Positions 54,302 to 64,000 of a stretch of DNA of 64,000 nt are shown here, in pieces. Numbering within the stretch: the first letter of the stretch is position 1; every line of letters starts with the position of its first letter. Source of the stretch: Chromobotia macracanthus (lineage: Eukaryota > Chordata > Actinopteri > Cypriniformes > Botiidae); contig JAZGTH010000066.1 in the NCBI GenBank assembly GCA_036877525.1, forward strand, positions 3,007,501 through 3,071,500, in the 5' to 3' direction. The translations under genes and the position numbers were made by a program. The notes below the pieces were generated by a model that was not told the origin of the DNA, made no database searches, and saw only the letters and a list, made by a program, of their open reading frames with translations.

Positions 54302-54970
54302 ATACGATTTATAGAAGTTCACATAAATTGTGTGCTATATTTCACGTTTTTGAAAGCCGTGTAATAGCTTTGATGTGACAGTTACCTTATGACTGTTCTC
54401 TACAGAGTCTGGATTAAAAAATGAATCCTGTATCCAAATAAGATACGGTTTACAAATCCCATCATCTCTCAGATCGTCTCAACCGATGTGTGTGATATAC
54501 AAACGACTCAAGTATTAAATAAACGACAACAAGATAACCCAGTAATTATTTTCTACTTAATTTTCTATAATTTGGTGACATTGTGGCCGAGACTTTTACC
54601 TATAACTTAATTCACTTAACACATTCTCACATTTGAGGAATAAACCCACAGATTTAAGCTGCAATCCGAAACATTGCAATAACCCTGCAGGCTGTGGAGT
54701 TGTTTTCTTAATGTGGATGACAAGTTTCAACACTAAACATCTGCAGTGAGAAGCAGCTCCAGCATTCACGCATGTAATACCGTGACGTAATATAGTGACG
54801 TAACCGTAACCCTTAAATCCGACCCGACACTTTTACATTATAATCACTATTATAAACTTAGGTTTTCAAATCGGGGTAAAGTAAGGATTTGTATCTTCTC
54901 CTCGCTTAAATGGCTTTGTTTTGTTTTTTAAAACCATGACATCTGCTTTGTTGCTCAGCTGAGGAAAAAT
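54302..54970. other. Spacer between olfactomedin gene and ppm1h
   Basis: No gene seen. A scrap of MITE family B (AAGCTGCAATCCGAAACA) lies near 54656. CpG content rises after 54960. Confidence 0.5.
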
Positions 54971-55032
54971 GAACCCGACGCGCACCGGACGCGTCGGGTG
55001 CGCGTCTGGTGCGCGTTTCCGCGGGTGTGTGA

Positions 55033-55099
<67 letters not shown>

Positions 55100-55420
55100 A
55101 CCATCATGATCACACGCGTGAGATCGGCCGTCTCCAGCATCATCGGCGGCATCATGGCTTCGAGCTCCAGCGGAGAGGAGACTCACCCGGCTTGCCCGGA
55201 TCCGCCGGCCCGGTTCCCGTACAGCAGGCCGGATTTCCTCGCTCTGTCTGCGGATGAGGTGGAGTGTTCGGCGGATCACATCTCACGGCCCATCGTCATC
55301 CTGAAGGAGGCGAAGCTGCCCTGGTCCACCGGATACGCAGAGTGAGTACGGACGCGTCCGGTTCGGGTGCGCGCACCGATTCCGGGTGCGCGTCACATAT
55401 GCGGGTCCTGCAGTTGTTTT
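54960..55420 (+). promoter_or_regulatory. ppm1h: CpG-rich promoter/first-exon region of ppm1h
   Basis: A dense CpG block covers exon 1. It contains a 30-bp near-palindrome at 54977-55006, with arms GACGCGCACC and GGTGCGCGTC around GACGCGTC. Related words GGACGCGTCC and GGGTGCGCG recur just after the exon-1 donor (55350-55395). ACGCGT words could bind cell-cycle or methyl-sensitive factors, but no factor can be assigned by eye. Confidence 0.6.
55033..55098. repeat. (AC)n microsatellite directly upstream of the ppm1h start codon
   Basis: About 33 AC units, with one AA break, ending 8 bp before the ATG at 55106. It is probably transcribed in the 5' UTR. Confidence 0.95.
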
Positions 55421-58400
55421 GCTTGATAATAATAATAATAATAATAATCATAATCATCATATACGATATCGTAAACGACAGACATAATAATTCATAGCCT
55501 TGTGCAACATCCATGCTGTTATTTTCATGCGGAGTGTCCAGGGCGCCCATTTTGCGCATTGCATTATAACCTGGATCACATGAAACATATTAAATTGCAA
55601 GTTTCCTTCCTGCAATAAAGCTTAAACCAGGCCGACAGGTCTGTTGTTTTAAGTGTTTAAAGCTCTTATAGGAAAGAACCGGATACAAGATGAAACAAAC
55701 ATCCAATTCTTCCATGACCGGATCTGTGAACATTCAGTTTCCTCAGATCTCCATAAGGCCATGAAGGACAAACCAGGTGCTTAGATGGTTTAGTTGGTCA
55801 GCTGGCTGGTTTCTTAGTCTGACGAGCTGACCAAAATGGCTCTAAAACCAGCTAAGAGGCCCATTTGACCAAGCTATGAGACTAACTATGACCCGTAAAC
55901 CATCTTAGACTGGTTTAAACATTTCTTCAGTAGGTTTAAGCGTTATAATGCACCTTCCGTAGCATGCTGTCAACTACCACTGTATTTTACTGTAAGATCA
56001 TTACCATAAACACGTCCTTTCTTTGTTTTACACATTTTAAGGATTTGTGTGGTGGTCAAGGTAATAAGCACACATACATCATTTCTATATGGTCCAGCCA
56101 TATAGAGCTCAGCCCGGTCATGTGACCCGGTCACGTATAATATAATAGCACCAACATTTATCCAGCAGATCTTCATGTTCTCCTGGGTTTTGCGCTCTGC
56201 AGGTTTCCTGTTGAGCACCGACCCAGCTAACAGAGAACGTTCTCAAAACATTGGTTAATGTTCTCTTGAATGAAAGGTTGAATGAAGATTAGAAGATGCG
56301 TTGCTTCAGCAAAATTATTTTACCTTAAATTACCAACTGAAAACAAAAGACTAAAAGAGTGCCATTGCCTCACTTTGGATGAAAGTAAATATCTTTTTAA
56401 GACCTGCATATATGAGAATATAGAGGAACTGTAGAGGAACCATCATGACATCATCTGTGTCGCTGTACTACAGAGTGATCAACGCAGGTAAAAGTGCACT
56501 GAATGAAGACCAGGCCTGCTGTGAGGTGGTGGAGCTCAGGAAAAGACCAGCAGACACCTCCAGCCCCAGTTACACCCCGGCCAGCAGGAGGCGCTCTTCC
56601 CTGCCCAGTGCAGATATTCTGGAGTCCATTGAGAGCACAGTGAGAAGTTCATGTTGTAGCTTTGCCACTGACATATTTCTAAGTAGTCAAGCACAGTGAT
56701 GCTTATGTGGATCTGTGTCTTCAGGAGGTAAAAGAAATGGACTTCCACTACTGGGGTCTGTTCGATGGTCACGGAGGTTCTGGTGCTGCTGTCTTTGCTT
56801 CCAAGTTCCTCCACCTTCACATCGAGGAGCAGCTCCAGGAGGTGCTGGACATCCTCCAGAATCCTTCCCTACAGCCGCCCACCTGCCTGGGGGAGGAGAA
56901 AACTTTACATCACCTCCACCCCACTGCCGGCTGCTCCCAGCGAGGCCTGTCCAGGGCAGCCTCTCTCCGTGGGGCCGCGGGGGCTCCAGGGTCTCCTAAC
57001 ACCATGGTCCCACGGTTCTTCATGGAGAAGAAAATCAAACAGGAGAGTCTTGTGGTGGGAGCGATCGAGAATGCCTTCAAGGAGATGGTGAGTCTCAAAG
57101 CTCCTTCACATAAAAAAACAATGTTCTAAGATAGTTCACCTAAAAATAAAAATTCTTTCATCATTTAAAAAGAAAATTTGTGCATATTGTGTTTCTTATT
57201 CTGAGCGTCCAGTCTGATCAGACTGTACTGTTCTACATACACACGGACACTAGATGGCATGCAAAGATCACATTTTGTGGATTCTTCATTTTCCCAATTG
57301 CATTGTGCTTTCTGAAGTCTTCATTTATAAATCTGCAAAATCGAAACGTAGGCTTAAATCAGCATCTCTTTCTGTTTGAATAACTTCAGGACGCACATAT
57401 AGCCAGAGAGAGATCTGTGTACTCAATCTCTGGAGGATGTACTGCTTTAGTGGTCGTGTTTTTAATGGAAAAACTGTATGTGGCAAATGCTGGTGATAGC
57501 AGGTGAGCTTTACACACTTTCACAGACTGTTTGATTGAGCAAGTACATAATAGATCAGTGTCCACCACAGTCTCCTTAGCCTGATTCACAACAGTACGTT
57601 TATAATAATGATTTATAATTTGAGCTGTCTGGTCCGATTTCCCGGGAAATGTCAGTTTGGCTTTATTTGACTCAACGTAATTATATAAAATAACCTGCAA
57701 TTTTGTTTTAAACAGAGAGGGGCAGAGTGTAACAGTGGGCAGAAGTTACAGACTGCAGCTTTAGAGATGCTAATGTATATAGTACTTTATATATGATCAA
57801 ATGAAATACTGATAATATATATTTGGAAACTTTACATGTTTTACCAATTGTGATTTTGACATTTTTCCAACATCAGATTTAGTCGTTGACATTAAATTAA
57901 ACCTATTTCATTGAACCTTTAAAGGTGTTATGAAGGTTTTACGCCCTTTGTTTTGTTTGTAAGGGCTCTTATCATCCGTGGAGGAGAGATTATTCCCATG
58001 TCCAACTCTTTCACTCCTGAATCGGAGCGCCAAAGACTTCAGTTCCTGGTGAGGAAAACAATCAAACTCTGTTTTTCACAAACAATTCCAGTTAATCCCA
58101 ACAAACTTAAAAAATCAAAAACACTAGCTTTGTTTTATCAGGAATTCTAGACGGTGAAGTATCTGACCTTAAAAACGGTTTTCCCATTGTTGGATGTTTA
58201 CATTTTTAGTTTGCAAATACTAGACTACATTATTTTCCCTGAATTCTTTTGTATTTTGTTTTTTTGCAGGCTCATCTCCAACCTTCCCTGTTAGGAAACG
58301 AGTTCACACACTTGGAGTTCCCAAGAAGAGTCACTAAAAAGGAAGTGGGGAAGAGAATGCTGTACAGAGACTTCACTATGAACGGATGGTGAGTTCTCGT

Positions 58401-59627
58401 ACAGTCATGAGTTTTCACAGAGTTTGTAGCTGCAGAAACAAAACACTTTTTCCATAGGACATAAAAATCATGAGATGTATCTTATTTTAATCTTCTAGAA
58501 GTCTCATGTATTTCAGATGTTTCTCCTGAGAAACCTCTTGTATTCTCACGTGTCTCCTTTATTAGAAGAGATCTCAACAATCCTGTTCTCAAAAAACTGT
58601 TCTCAGATGTGCCAGGATAAAAGTCAAAGAACCCAACATGAACTAAAACATTTTTCATGACATTCTTCCAAAGACTTAATGTTTCTGTTACTGTTTGCTT
58701 TTTTGTACCAAAAATGGAAATTCTTCTCATTTACTCACTCTTGACCAATTCCAAATGTGTGACTTTTATCTTCAGTGTAACACAGAATTTGATAGATATT
58801 TTAAGAAATGTCTTAGTGGTTGTGTGTCCATACAATGGGTGTTAAAGGGGGCCACTGTTGTTTGGCTACCAACATACTTCAAAATGTCTTCCTTTGTGTT
58901 TGGAAGAATTTTCGTTTTGGGGTGAACTGTCCCTTTAAACCAGGGGAGTCAAACCCAGCTCCTGGATGGCCAGTGTCCTACAGAGTTCAGCTTCAACCCT
59001 GTTGAAACACCTGAATCAGTTCATCAATATCTGCAGGATTACTAGAAACTTCCAGGAGCAAAACTCCACAGGACACTGGCCACTTAGTTTCATATTTCCA
59101 TGTTTCAGTAGATGTTTGTGTTGTTTTGTGCAGGGCGTATAAAACAGTGCAAGAAGAAGATCTGAAGTTTCCCCTCATATATGGAGACGCGAGAAAGGTA
59201 TGACTGCTAGCAATTTTTATTGATATATATTTATCTATATTGGTTTATGTTTATTGATATAATCGATATTATGTGATATTGTATGTTTGTGTTTTACAGG
59301 CTCGTGTTCTGGCGACTATCGGCATCACGCGCGGACTCGGCGATCATGACCTGAAAGTTCACGACACGGACATCTCAGTCAAACCTTTTCTCTCCTGTTC
59401 TCCAGAGGTCATTCAGTTCACTCTGCACTCAAACAGTATTAAGAGTTATATAATGATGTTATATAAACCCTTATCATCATACGCTCATCATTTCTCTTTT
59501 TTCAAAAAGGATCCTAAATTTGAAACAGCACTGTGATAGTATGGTTTTTTAACATGTCTTTAATGAAATGTCTGTCTGAACAATTATTATGATATATAAC
59601 ATCTATATATATATATATATGTATATA

Positions 59628-59707
<80 letters not shown>

Positions 59708-61414
59708 ACTGGTACCACCACAGTATTGGGTCTGTTCTAAATATCACGTCTGTTCTGCAGTATAGAAGCATATGGAAGTCAGATAATATCCTGCATATTT
59801 GAATAACTTCACTAAACTTTTAAGCAGCTGCCCCAAAATTCACATTCCTTAGCATATTTTCCACCGTTTTTTTGTTTGTTTGTTTCCAGTAATTCTCGCC
59901 CCTCTTTCTGCCTCTAAGACAGTTTTCTTCCCCCTCTGTCTCAAGTTTTCATCTTGAAGCAGTACAGATTTCTCCCCCTGTGACTAGAGTCTCTCTGCTC
60001 TCGGCTGCGCTCTCAGATCTTCTAAAGCTCTCTTAATCTTTAATTCGCACACTGTCTAGAGTTCAGCCACAGTTCAGCTGTCTCAATCTCAGCTGAGTTT
60101 TCTCGCTCTTAGCTTCTCTTTGATCTGCTCGTCTTATCCCTTCTTTTCTACGCTGCACTTTTTCACCCGTTATGCGCTTGTGTAACGTGTAGAACTATGT
60201 AAAGTATGCACACAGTTTTCTCTCGGGTTGCGGCGGGTTCATTTCCTGTCTGTTGCGCAAGCGTTGCCGTGTGGATGAAAGGTCACGGCGGGGTCGTCGA
60301 GGAAGACCAGACGTTTGCGTTATAATAGTACCAAACTGACCAAACATAAAGTGGTTATATAACATACAACTATACGCACACACATATACATATACAAAAG
60401 ATTATAATAATGATTTAAAGCTGTAGGTTAAATTTCCCAGGAAATGTCAGGTTGGCTTCATTTGACTTCAACATACGTAAAATATATTAAGTAACCTACA
60501 ATTTTATGTTGCAAACAGAGATGGTGGTAGAGGGACACGGGCTTTAACAAAACTGTCGGCTGTTTATGGATTTCATATATCAGCTATTATAAAACATAGT
60601 TCCATATCGAAATTCTGATTGGATGAGTCCCAACCAAAGCCACAGTAACTGATACAGTTAAATCATTTATTAATATTATTACATTTTAAGAACACCACCT
60701 TTGAATGTCTGTAATACGTGACCTTGTGGTATACTTCTTTTATTTACAATATCTTTGAAAGTGGCTTATCCAATCAGACGCTGGAACTGTTCATTTTGTA
60801 ATCACAAGATCCTGCGTCATTTTTAAGATGAGGAGTTTTAAACACAATATACTGTAAATACAATGAGTGAATAATGAACGAGCTTTGTTGTCATTTCGAC
60901 AGGTGAAGGTGTATAACCTCTCTCAGTATGAACATGGTGATGATGATGTCATGATCCTGGCTACAGATGGGCTCTGGGATGTGCTGTCCAATCAGGAAGT
61001 GGCAGAGGCGGTCTCTGGTTTCCTTGGAAACTGTGACCCCAATGACCAACACAGGCAGGTTCATAAGTGTTGGTTGAGCTTTACCAACCATCCACTCCTG
61101 CAATCCTGCAGAAAACACAGAGCATTCAAACAATGACGGATTATTATTGTCAAAATATGAGTGTTTGAGTTAAGCCTGTGTCTTAAACGAACAATTCTCC
61201 CAAAAATAAAAATTCAGTTAACAGTCGCTTCCACAACCATAGAAAAATCTTCAATTTTCTGTCATGTTCCAGGTACACCATGGCTGCCCAAGACCTGGTC
61301 ATGAAGGCCAGAGGTGTTCTGAAGGACCGGGGCTGGAGGATAGCTGGAGACAGGCTGGGATCAGGAGACGACATCTCAGTGTTCATCATTTCTCTGATGC
61401 ACAGCAATACGTAA
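55106..61414 (+). CDS. ppm1h: PP2C-family Ser/Thr phosphatase PPM1H (10 exons)
   Basis: Exons 55106-55341, 56474-56639, 56725-57087, 57390-57502, 57964-58048, 58270-58388, 59134-59197, 59300-59407, 60903-61054 and 61273-61414 give 1548 nt, 515 aa (human 514). The N-terminus MITRVRSAVSSIIGGIMA is the amphipathic helix known to target PPM1H to Golgi membranes. PP2C metal-site motifs are NEDQ (89-92), FDGHGGSGAA (Asp148), TDGLWD (Asp440) and GSGDDIS (Asp501/502). The RAASLRGAAGAPGSP loop and DEVECSADHISRPI identify PPM1H rather than PPM1J or PPM1M. Known role: a Mg/Mn-dependent phosphatase that reverses LRRK2 phosphorylation of Rab8/Rab10. Intron 9 must use a GC donor (AG|GCAGGT), and intron 8 has a weak GTCATT donor. 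The gene spans only 6.3 kb, against hundreds of kb in mammals. Neighbouring let-7i supports the call. Confidence 0.94.
55790..55925. mobile_element. Foldback MITE-like element rich in CCAGCT/AGCTGG words
   Basis: Alternating TTGGTCAGCTGG, GACGAGCTGACC, AAAACCAGCTAAG and TAGACTGG words give internal self-complementarity. Similar sequence appears at 21960-22025 and 28795-28870. In ppm1h intron 1. Confidence 0.55.
56222..56270. mobile_element. MITE family A terminal fragment
   Basis: CCCAGCTAACAGAGAACG then AACATTGGTTAATG, ending abruptly. In ppm1h intron 1. Confidence 0.75.
57535..57763. mobile_element. MITE family B copy
   Basis: GAGCAAGTACATAATAGATC at left and GTTACAGACTGCAGCTTTA at right. 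In ppm1h intron 4. Confidence 0.8.
58620..58942. mobile_element. MITE family C copy
   Basis: Right end GTTTTGGGGTGAACTGTCCCTTTAA is the typical terminus. The interior has CATTTACTCACTC. In ppm1h intron 6. Confidence 0.75.
58943..59090. mobile_element. hAT-type MITE
   Basis: Ends CAGGGGAGTCAAACCCAGC with CTGGATGGCCAGTGTCC, then the inverted CACAGGACACTGGCCA. This matches the very common fish element with CAGGGGTC-type termini and a GGCC(A/G)GTGTCCT arm. Confidence 0.7.
59603..59704. repeat. (AT)n microsatellite in ppm1h intron 8
   Basis: About 50 AT units with two short interruptions. Confidence 0.96.
60400..60547. mobile_element. MITE family B fragment
   Basis: TTATAATAATGATTTAAAGCTG, CCCAGGAAATGTCAGG and a damaged right end GGGCTTTAAC. 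In ppm1h intron 8. Confidence 0.65.
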
Positions 61415-62220
61415 CCCCCAACCGAGCTGACCAATCAGACGGCAGGGTGCCAAATGACAGCAGCCAATCAGTCTGCTGAAAGATGCTGCTGGGTGTTTGA
61501 CCTCAGTTAGAATGAGATCTTGACTATGTGCTTTTTGAGACCTGGTTAAAAATGGACGACTGCTTTGAGGACCCACGGCAATATTCCAAACTGTGTTTGT
61601 GGGGTTTATCATTTGCACAATAACTCCAGGAGGTTCGGATGGTTCTTTGAAGTTCTCCGTGGACAGATGTACACCCTCCACAGTTTGTTTATCCACAGAA
61701 AACTTTTGGCAGCTAGGCGGAACCGACCTTGTTGTGTTTTCCGTTCAGAATGTTCATTAATCCTCTCAGTGTGTTTATTGTGCAGTTTTCCTGTTTGCGA
61801 TGCCCCAAAGTTCAAGTCATTTTGTCTGCAATTTGTCAATTCTGTTTAAATGAATTAGTCCAAGTTAATGTTTATGAAAAGAAATGTTGTTATATGGTTT
61901 GTTTTCACCTATGTTTGTATGGTCGTATAAGATAAATGATGCTGTCTGATCTTTAGAATATAATGAAAGCTTTCATACTCTTGTTATAATAGTTTCATTG
62001 GTTTATTTCAGTTTCTATGAACAGCTTTATTTTGTTTGCATCTTTAGAAAGGACTGGCATTTCTTTTACTGTAATATTATGTTTAGTTTTCAGCCCTGTT
62101 ACACACCATTTTGCAATAGATGTTTGGGAGTTATCATTAACAAAACGCAAGATTTCTGTGCCTCTTTTAAGATGCATTCTCAGCAGTTTGCTTGAGTTGT
62201 TATACACACCATCACAAATG
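61415..62220 (+). other. ppm1h: ppm1h 3' UTR region
   Basis: No coding exon is recognised just downstream of the TAA at 61412-61414. I could not find a canonical AATAAA by eye, so the transcript end is unknown. Confidence 0.4.
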
Positions 62221-62227
62221 CACCTAC

Positions 62228-62345
62228 CTGCAGTCTGTTCTCCAGAGCTCCTGCGTGGAGTTTGAGGAGCATCGTGGCGCCTTCCTCCATCAGTACAAGC
62301 CCGCCGAGTGGCCATCTGGTCAGCACAACCCGAGTGTGACCAACA
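62228..62345 (-). other. Unassigned candidate exon (minus-strand donor)
   Basis: A CpG-containing island of coding-like composition. On the minus strand it ends CTGCAG|GTAGGTG, a good donor; a minus frame reads through as GLVLMEEGATMLLKLHAGAL. On the plus strand the same boundary reads as an acceptor (CCTGCAG at 62233) followed by an open frame with VEFEEHRGAFLHQYKPAEW. I recognise neither product. It could be a downstream exon of the let-7i host transcript, an alternative 3' exon of ppm1h, or chance. Confidence 0.3.
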
Positions 62346-63143
62346 CAGTCGTGTGTGTGTGTGTTCTGTGTGTGTAATGTGTGTGTGTGTGTGTGGGAGG
62401 ACCGCACCGTCACATGCGCACTGAAGTGGTGCATCCTGGGAAGTGCGCACACATGCGACAATGATTCATAAATTAGATCCGTGTTAAAACCCTGATTCAG
62501 ACGAGCCCTGGATTTTAGTTATTTCAAAGTCATGAGGAAATGTTTCTTAACATGGCTTTATTCATTGTGTGAAACCGTTCCTGCTTGAATATATTCTGTC
62601 AGATCTCATGAGTCTATGAATGAGGGACAGTTTTAGGGAATCAGTAAGTTTTATAATTTAAGCACGAGTTGGCAATGGTTTCTACAGCTGTGACAACATG
62701 CCCCAGTCGAGACTGCAAAGTTCACATATCCAACCATTTATTCGTCTGCAGTTGATTTGAGTTTCAGCAGAAATCTTTGCACTGAACCCACATCGGTTTA
62801 TGCACAGCAGCTAAGCACCATCATCTGTACTGAACAATCAGACTGACATGAAAGCTTTCAGCCTGCATCCCTCTGAATCAGACGAGCCGGAGGATGAAAG
62901 CCGAGCAGGTCACAGCCGGAATGATGCCAGTTTATTACCGCACTAATCATGCACTTCCTCCAGCTGTGACCACCTACATGTACAGCACAGAGTTCATGCA
63001 TAGATTTCTATCTCCTCCATCTATAGACTAAATGAGACAGATGGAGCGAATATAAGCAATACAATAAATAATAAAATATTATTTAATGTGCATTTTTATA
63101 GACAGCCCGCTTTATTAAGGGTCTGTGCGGGGTTAGGTCGGCC

Positions 63144-63257
63144 TGACGTCATCAGGCACGTCATTATCCCCGTGGCCGTGCATCACGAAGGCGTGAAAGG
63201 TACCTCGTGACGTCACGGCCGACGGTTCGACCGTGGCGGGCAGAAGAAGCCACGTCA
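63144..63257. promoter_or_regulatory. Cluster of cAMP-response-element-like sites
   Basis: Two perfect TGACGTCA palindromes at 63144-63151 and 63208-63215, with half sites CGTCA near 63159 and 63253-63257. They lie in CpG-rich DNA 370-480 bp on the 3' side of let-7i. Confidence 0.6.
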
Positions 63258-63514
63258 CGCCTCTCCTCATAGCAACAGAAGGGCACGACGCGCAAGGGCA
63301 AAACCGAGGGTCGGTTCAAACGAACAACCCTGCCCGTCTCGCACCCGGGGCCATTATGAAAGTACAAAAAAAAAACTTTATTGAGAGTGAAACGGAGCCC
63401 GTGACCAATCCCCGCGCATTTACAATGCAAGATCACGAATAATGTCAAAAAAATGTTATTAAATACAACAACACAGGCAGCGGCGTTTATTTCTTTTATT
63501 GAATGGAGACTTAC

Positions 63515-63820
63515 CGTGGAGGAGACATTTACACGGAATTAAACTCAGATGGCAGCACAACCCGCTCGGTTCGCGGCGGATGGGAAGTCCGAGGCGAATC
63601 CCGGCGTGAGAAGAGCGCAACCGGCACCGGCAAGGGAGTAGCTTGCGCAGTCATCTCCATTACGGGCGGTGTCACATCCCGGCCAACAGCACAAACTACT
63701 ACCTCAGCCAGTACACGGCCGAACCGCGGCGGGTCCGCGGCAGACTCGAACCCGAGCTCCGGAGAATCCCGGTCCGGCGCGCGCGGGGAGACTGAATGGT
63801 CGTAGTACTCGTGAGCGGGC
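63515..63820 (-). ncRNA. First exon of the let-7i primary transcript (host lncRNA)
   Basis: A strong minus-strand donor CACG|GTAAGTC lies at 63515/63514, about 110 bp downstream of the hairpin. The let-7i precursor would therefore sit in a spliced first exon. The upstream limit is set by the divergent promoter and is approximate. No long minus-strand ORF with family features was seen, which fits a non-coding host as in mammals. Confidence 0.6.
63624..63711 (-). ncRNA. mirlet7i: let-7i microRNA precursor
   Basis: On the minus strand the hairpin contains the exact 22-nt let-7i-5p (63706-63685), beginning TGAGGTAGTAGTTTGTGC. The opposite arm, let-7i-3p-like (63650-63629), begins CTGCGCAAGCTACT. 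The loop GGGATGTGACACCGCCC resembles the mammalian let-7i loop. The TTTGTGCTG ending separates let-7i from other let-7 members. Role: represses growth and stemness mRNAs through the let-7 seed. Its position next to ppm1h is the same as in human. Confidence 0.97.
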
Positions 63821-63942
63821 TACACTCCCTTCAGCCGCTCGCCTATTGGCTGGGAGCGCAGCCAATGGGGTGACGGAGAGACACCGCCCACGGCCGACAC
63901 ACCCCCGGCGAGGCCACGCCCCTCCCGCTGGCTTCCGTCAAC
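63820..63942. promoter_or_regulatory. Divergent CpG/CCAAT promoter
   Basis: An inverted pair of CCAAT boxes (ATTGG at 63845-63849, CCAAT at 63862-63866) and a TGACGG word at 63871 lie in a CpG-rich block. The block is between let-7i on the minus strand and an ATG at 63943 on the plus strand. Paired NF-Y boxes are typical of bidirectional promoters. Confidence 0.65.
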
Positions 63943-64000
63943 ATGGCGCGGTCCTCCGGCCACACGAGCCTGGATGATTTCGGGATTGAGTGTCGTGATA
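63943..64000 (+). CDS. Start of an unidentified gene, cut by the window end
   Basis: ATG in a strong context (AACATGG) downstream of a CpG/CCAAT promoter. It opens 19 codons reading MARSSGHTSLDDFGIECRD with no stop or donor before the end. I do not recognise the product. The promoter context makes a real first exon likely, but the fragment is too short to confirm. Confidence 0.5.
   Translation, partial: MARSSGHTSLDDFGIECRD

Noticed and set aside
63164..63448. 94-codon minus-strand ORF
   Set aside because: Low stop frequency in GC-rich DNA; no motif, and it lies in the presumed let-7i host intron.
63503..63805. 100-codon plus-strand ORF opposite let-7i
   Set aside because: It is the antisense of the microRNA exon in CpG-rich DNA, where stops are rare; no family signature.

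Overview
This window looks like nuclear DNA of a teleost fish, most likely a cyprinid-type genome. It has intron-split vertebrate genes with GT-AG borders, CpG-rich first exons in an AT-rich background, long CA, AT and TC microsatellites, tRNA-derived SINE pieces, and many copies of short non-autonomous DNA transposons (MITEs). The species is not identified. Gene names rest on recognising protein families by eye, because no database search was possible.

Layout. Bases 1-2263 lie downstream of, or in the 3' UTR of, a minus-strand znrf1 gene. Its four coding exons run from 14800 down to 2264, and its first exon sits in a CpG island (about 14100-15330). Bases 15360-24200 are intergenic with repeats only. 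Bases 24250-43341 hold a plus-strand ndrg4 gene with a distal non-coding first exon, a long N-terminal form (383 aa) and an internal promoter for a short form (351 aa). After a repeat-filled gap come two secreted olfactomedin-domain genes arranged head to head: minus strand 50615-47984 (464 aa) and plus strand 51356-54030 (449 aa). Both have five exons with identical intron phases and their start codons are 740 bp apart. A compact plus-strand ppm1h phosphatase gene (10 exons, 515 aa) occupies 55106-61414. Beyond it is the let-7i microRNA hairpin on the minus strand (63624-63711), with a splice donor just downstream of it. A divergent CpG/CCAAT promoter then leads into the first 19 codons of an unidentified plus-strand gene cut by the window end.

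Context. ppm1h next to let-7i is the same neighbourhood as on human chromosome 12, which supports both calls. znrf1 and ndrg4 both have human counterparts on chromosome 16, so the window joins segments from two ancestral regions. The genes do not form a pathway: a membrane-anchored E3 ligase, a neural/cardiac NDRG protein, two secreted glycoproteins, a Rab-directed phosphatase and a developmental microRNA.

The points most worth attention are the inverted olfactomedin pair with repeat-built introns, the weak GTC donor and GC donor around ppm1h exon 9, a near-palindromic GC motif repeated around ppm1h exon 1, the let-7i promoter region with a CRE cluster, and a MITE family of about 18 copies. 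I saw no clearly new biological system.
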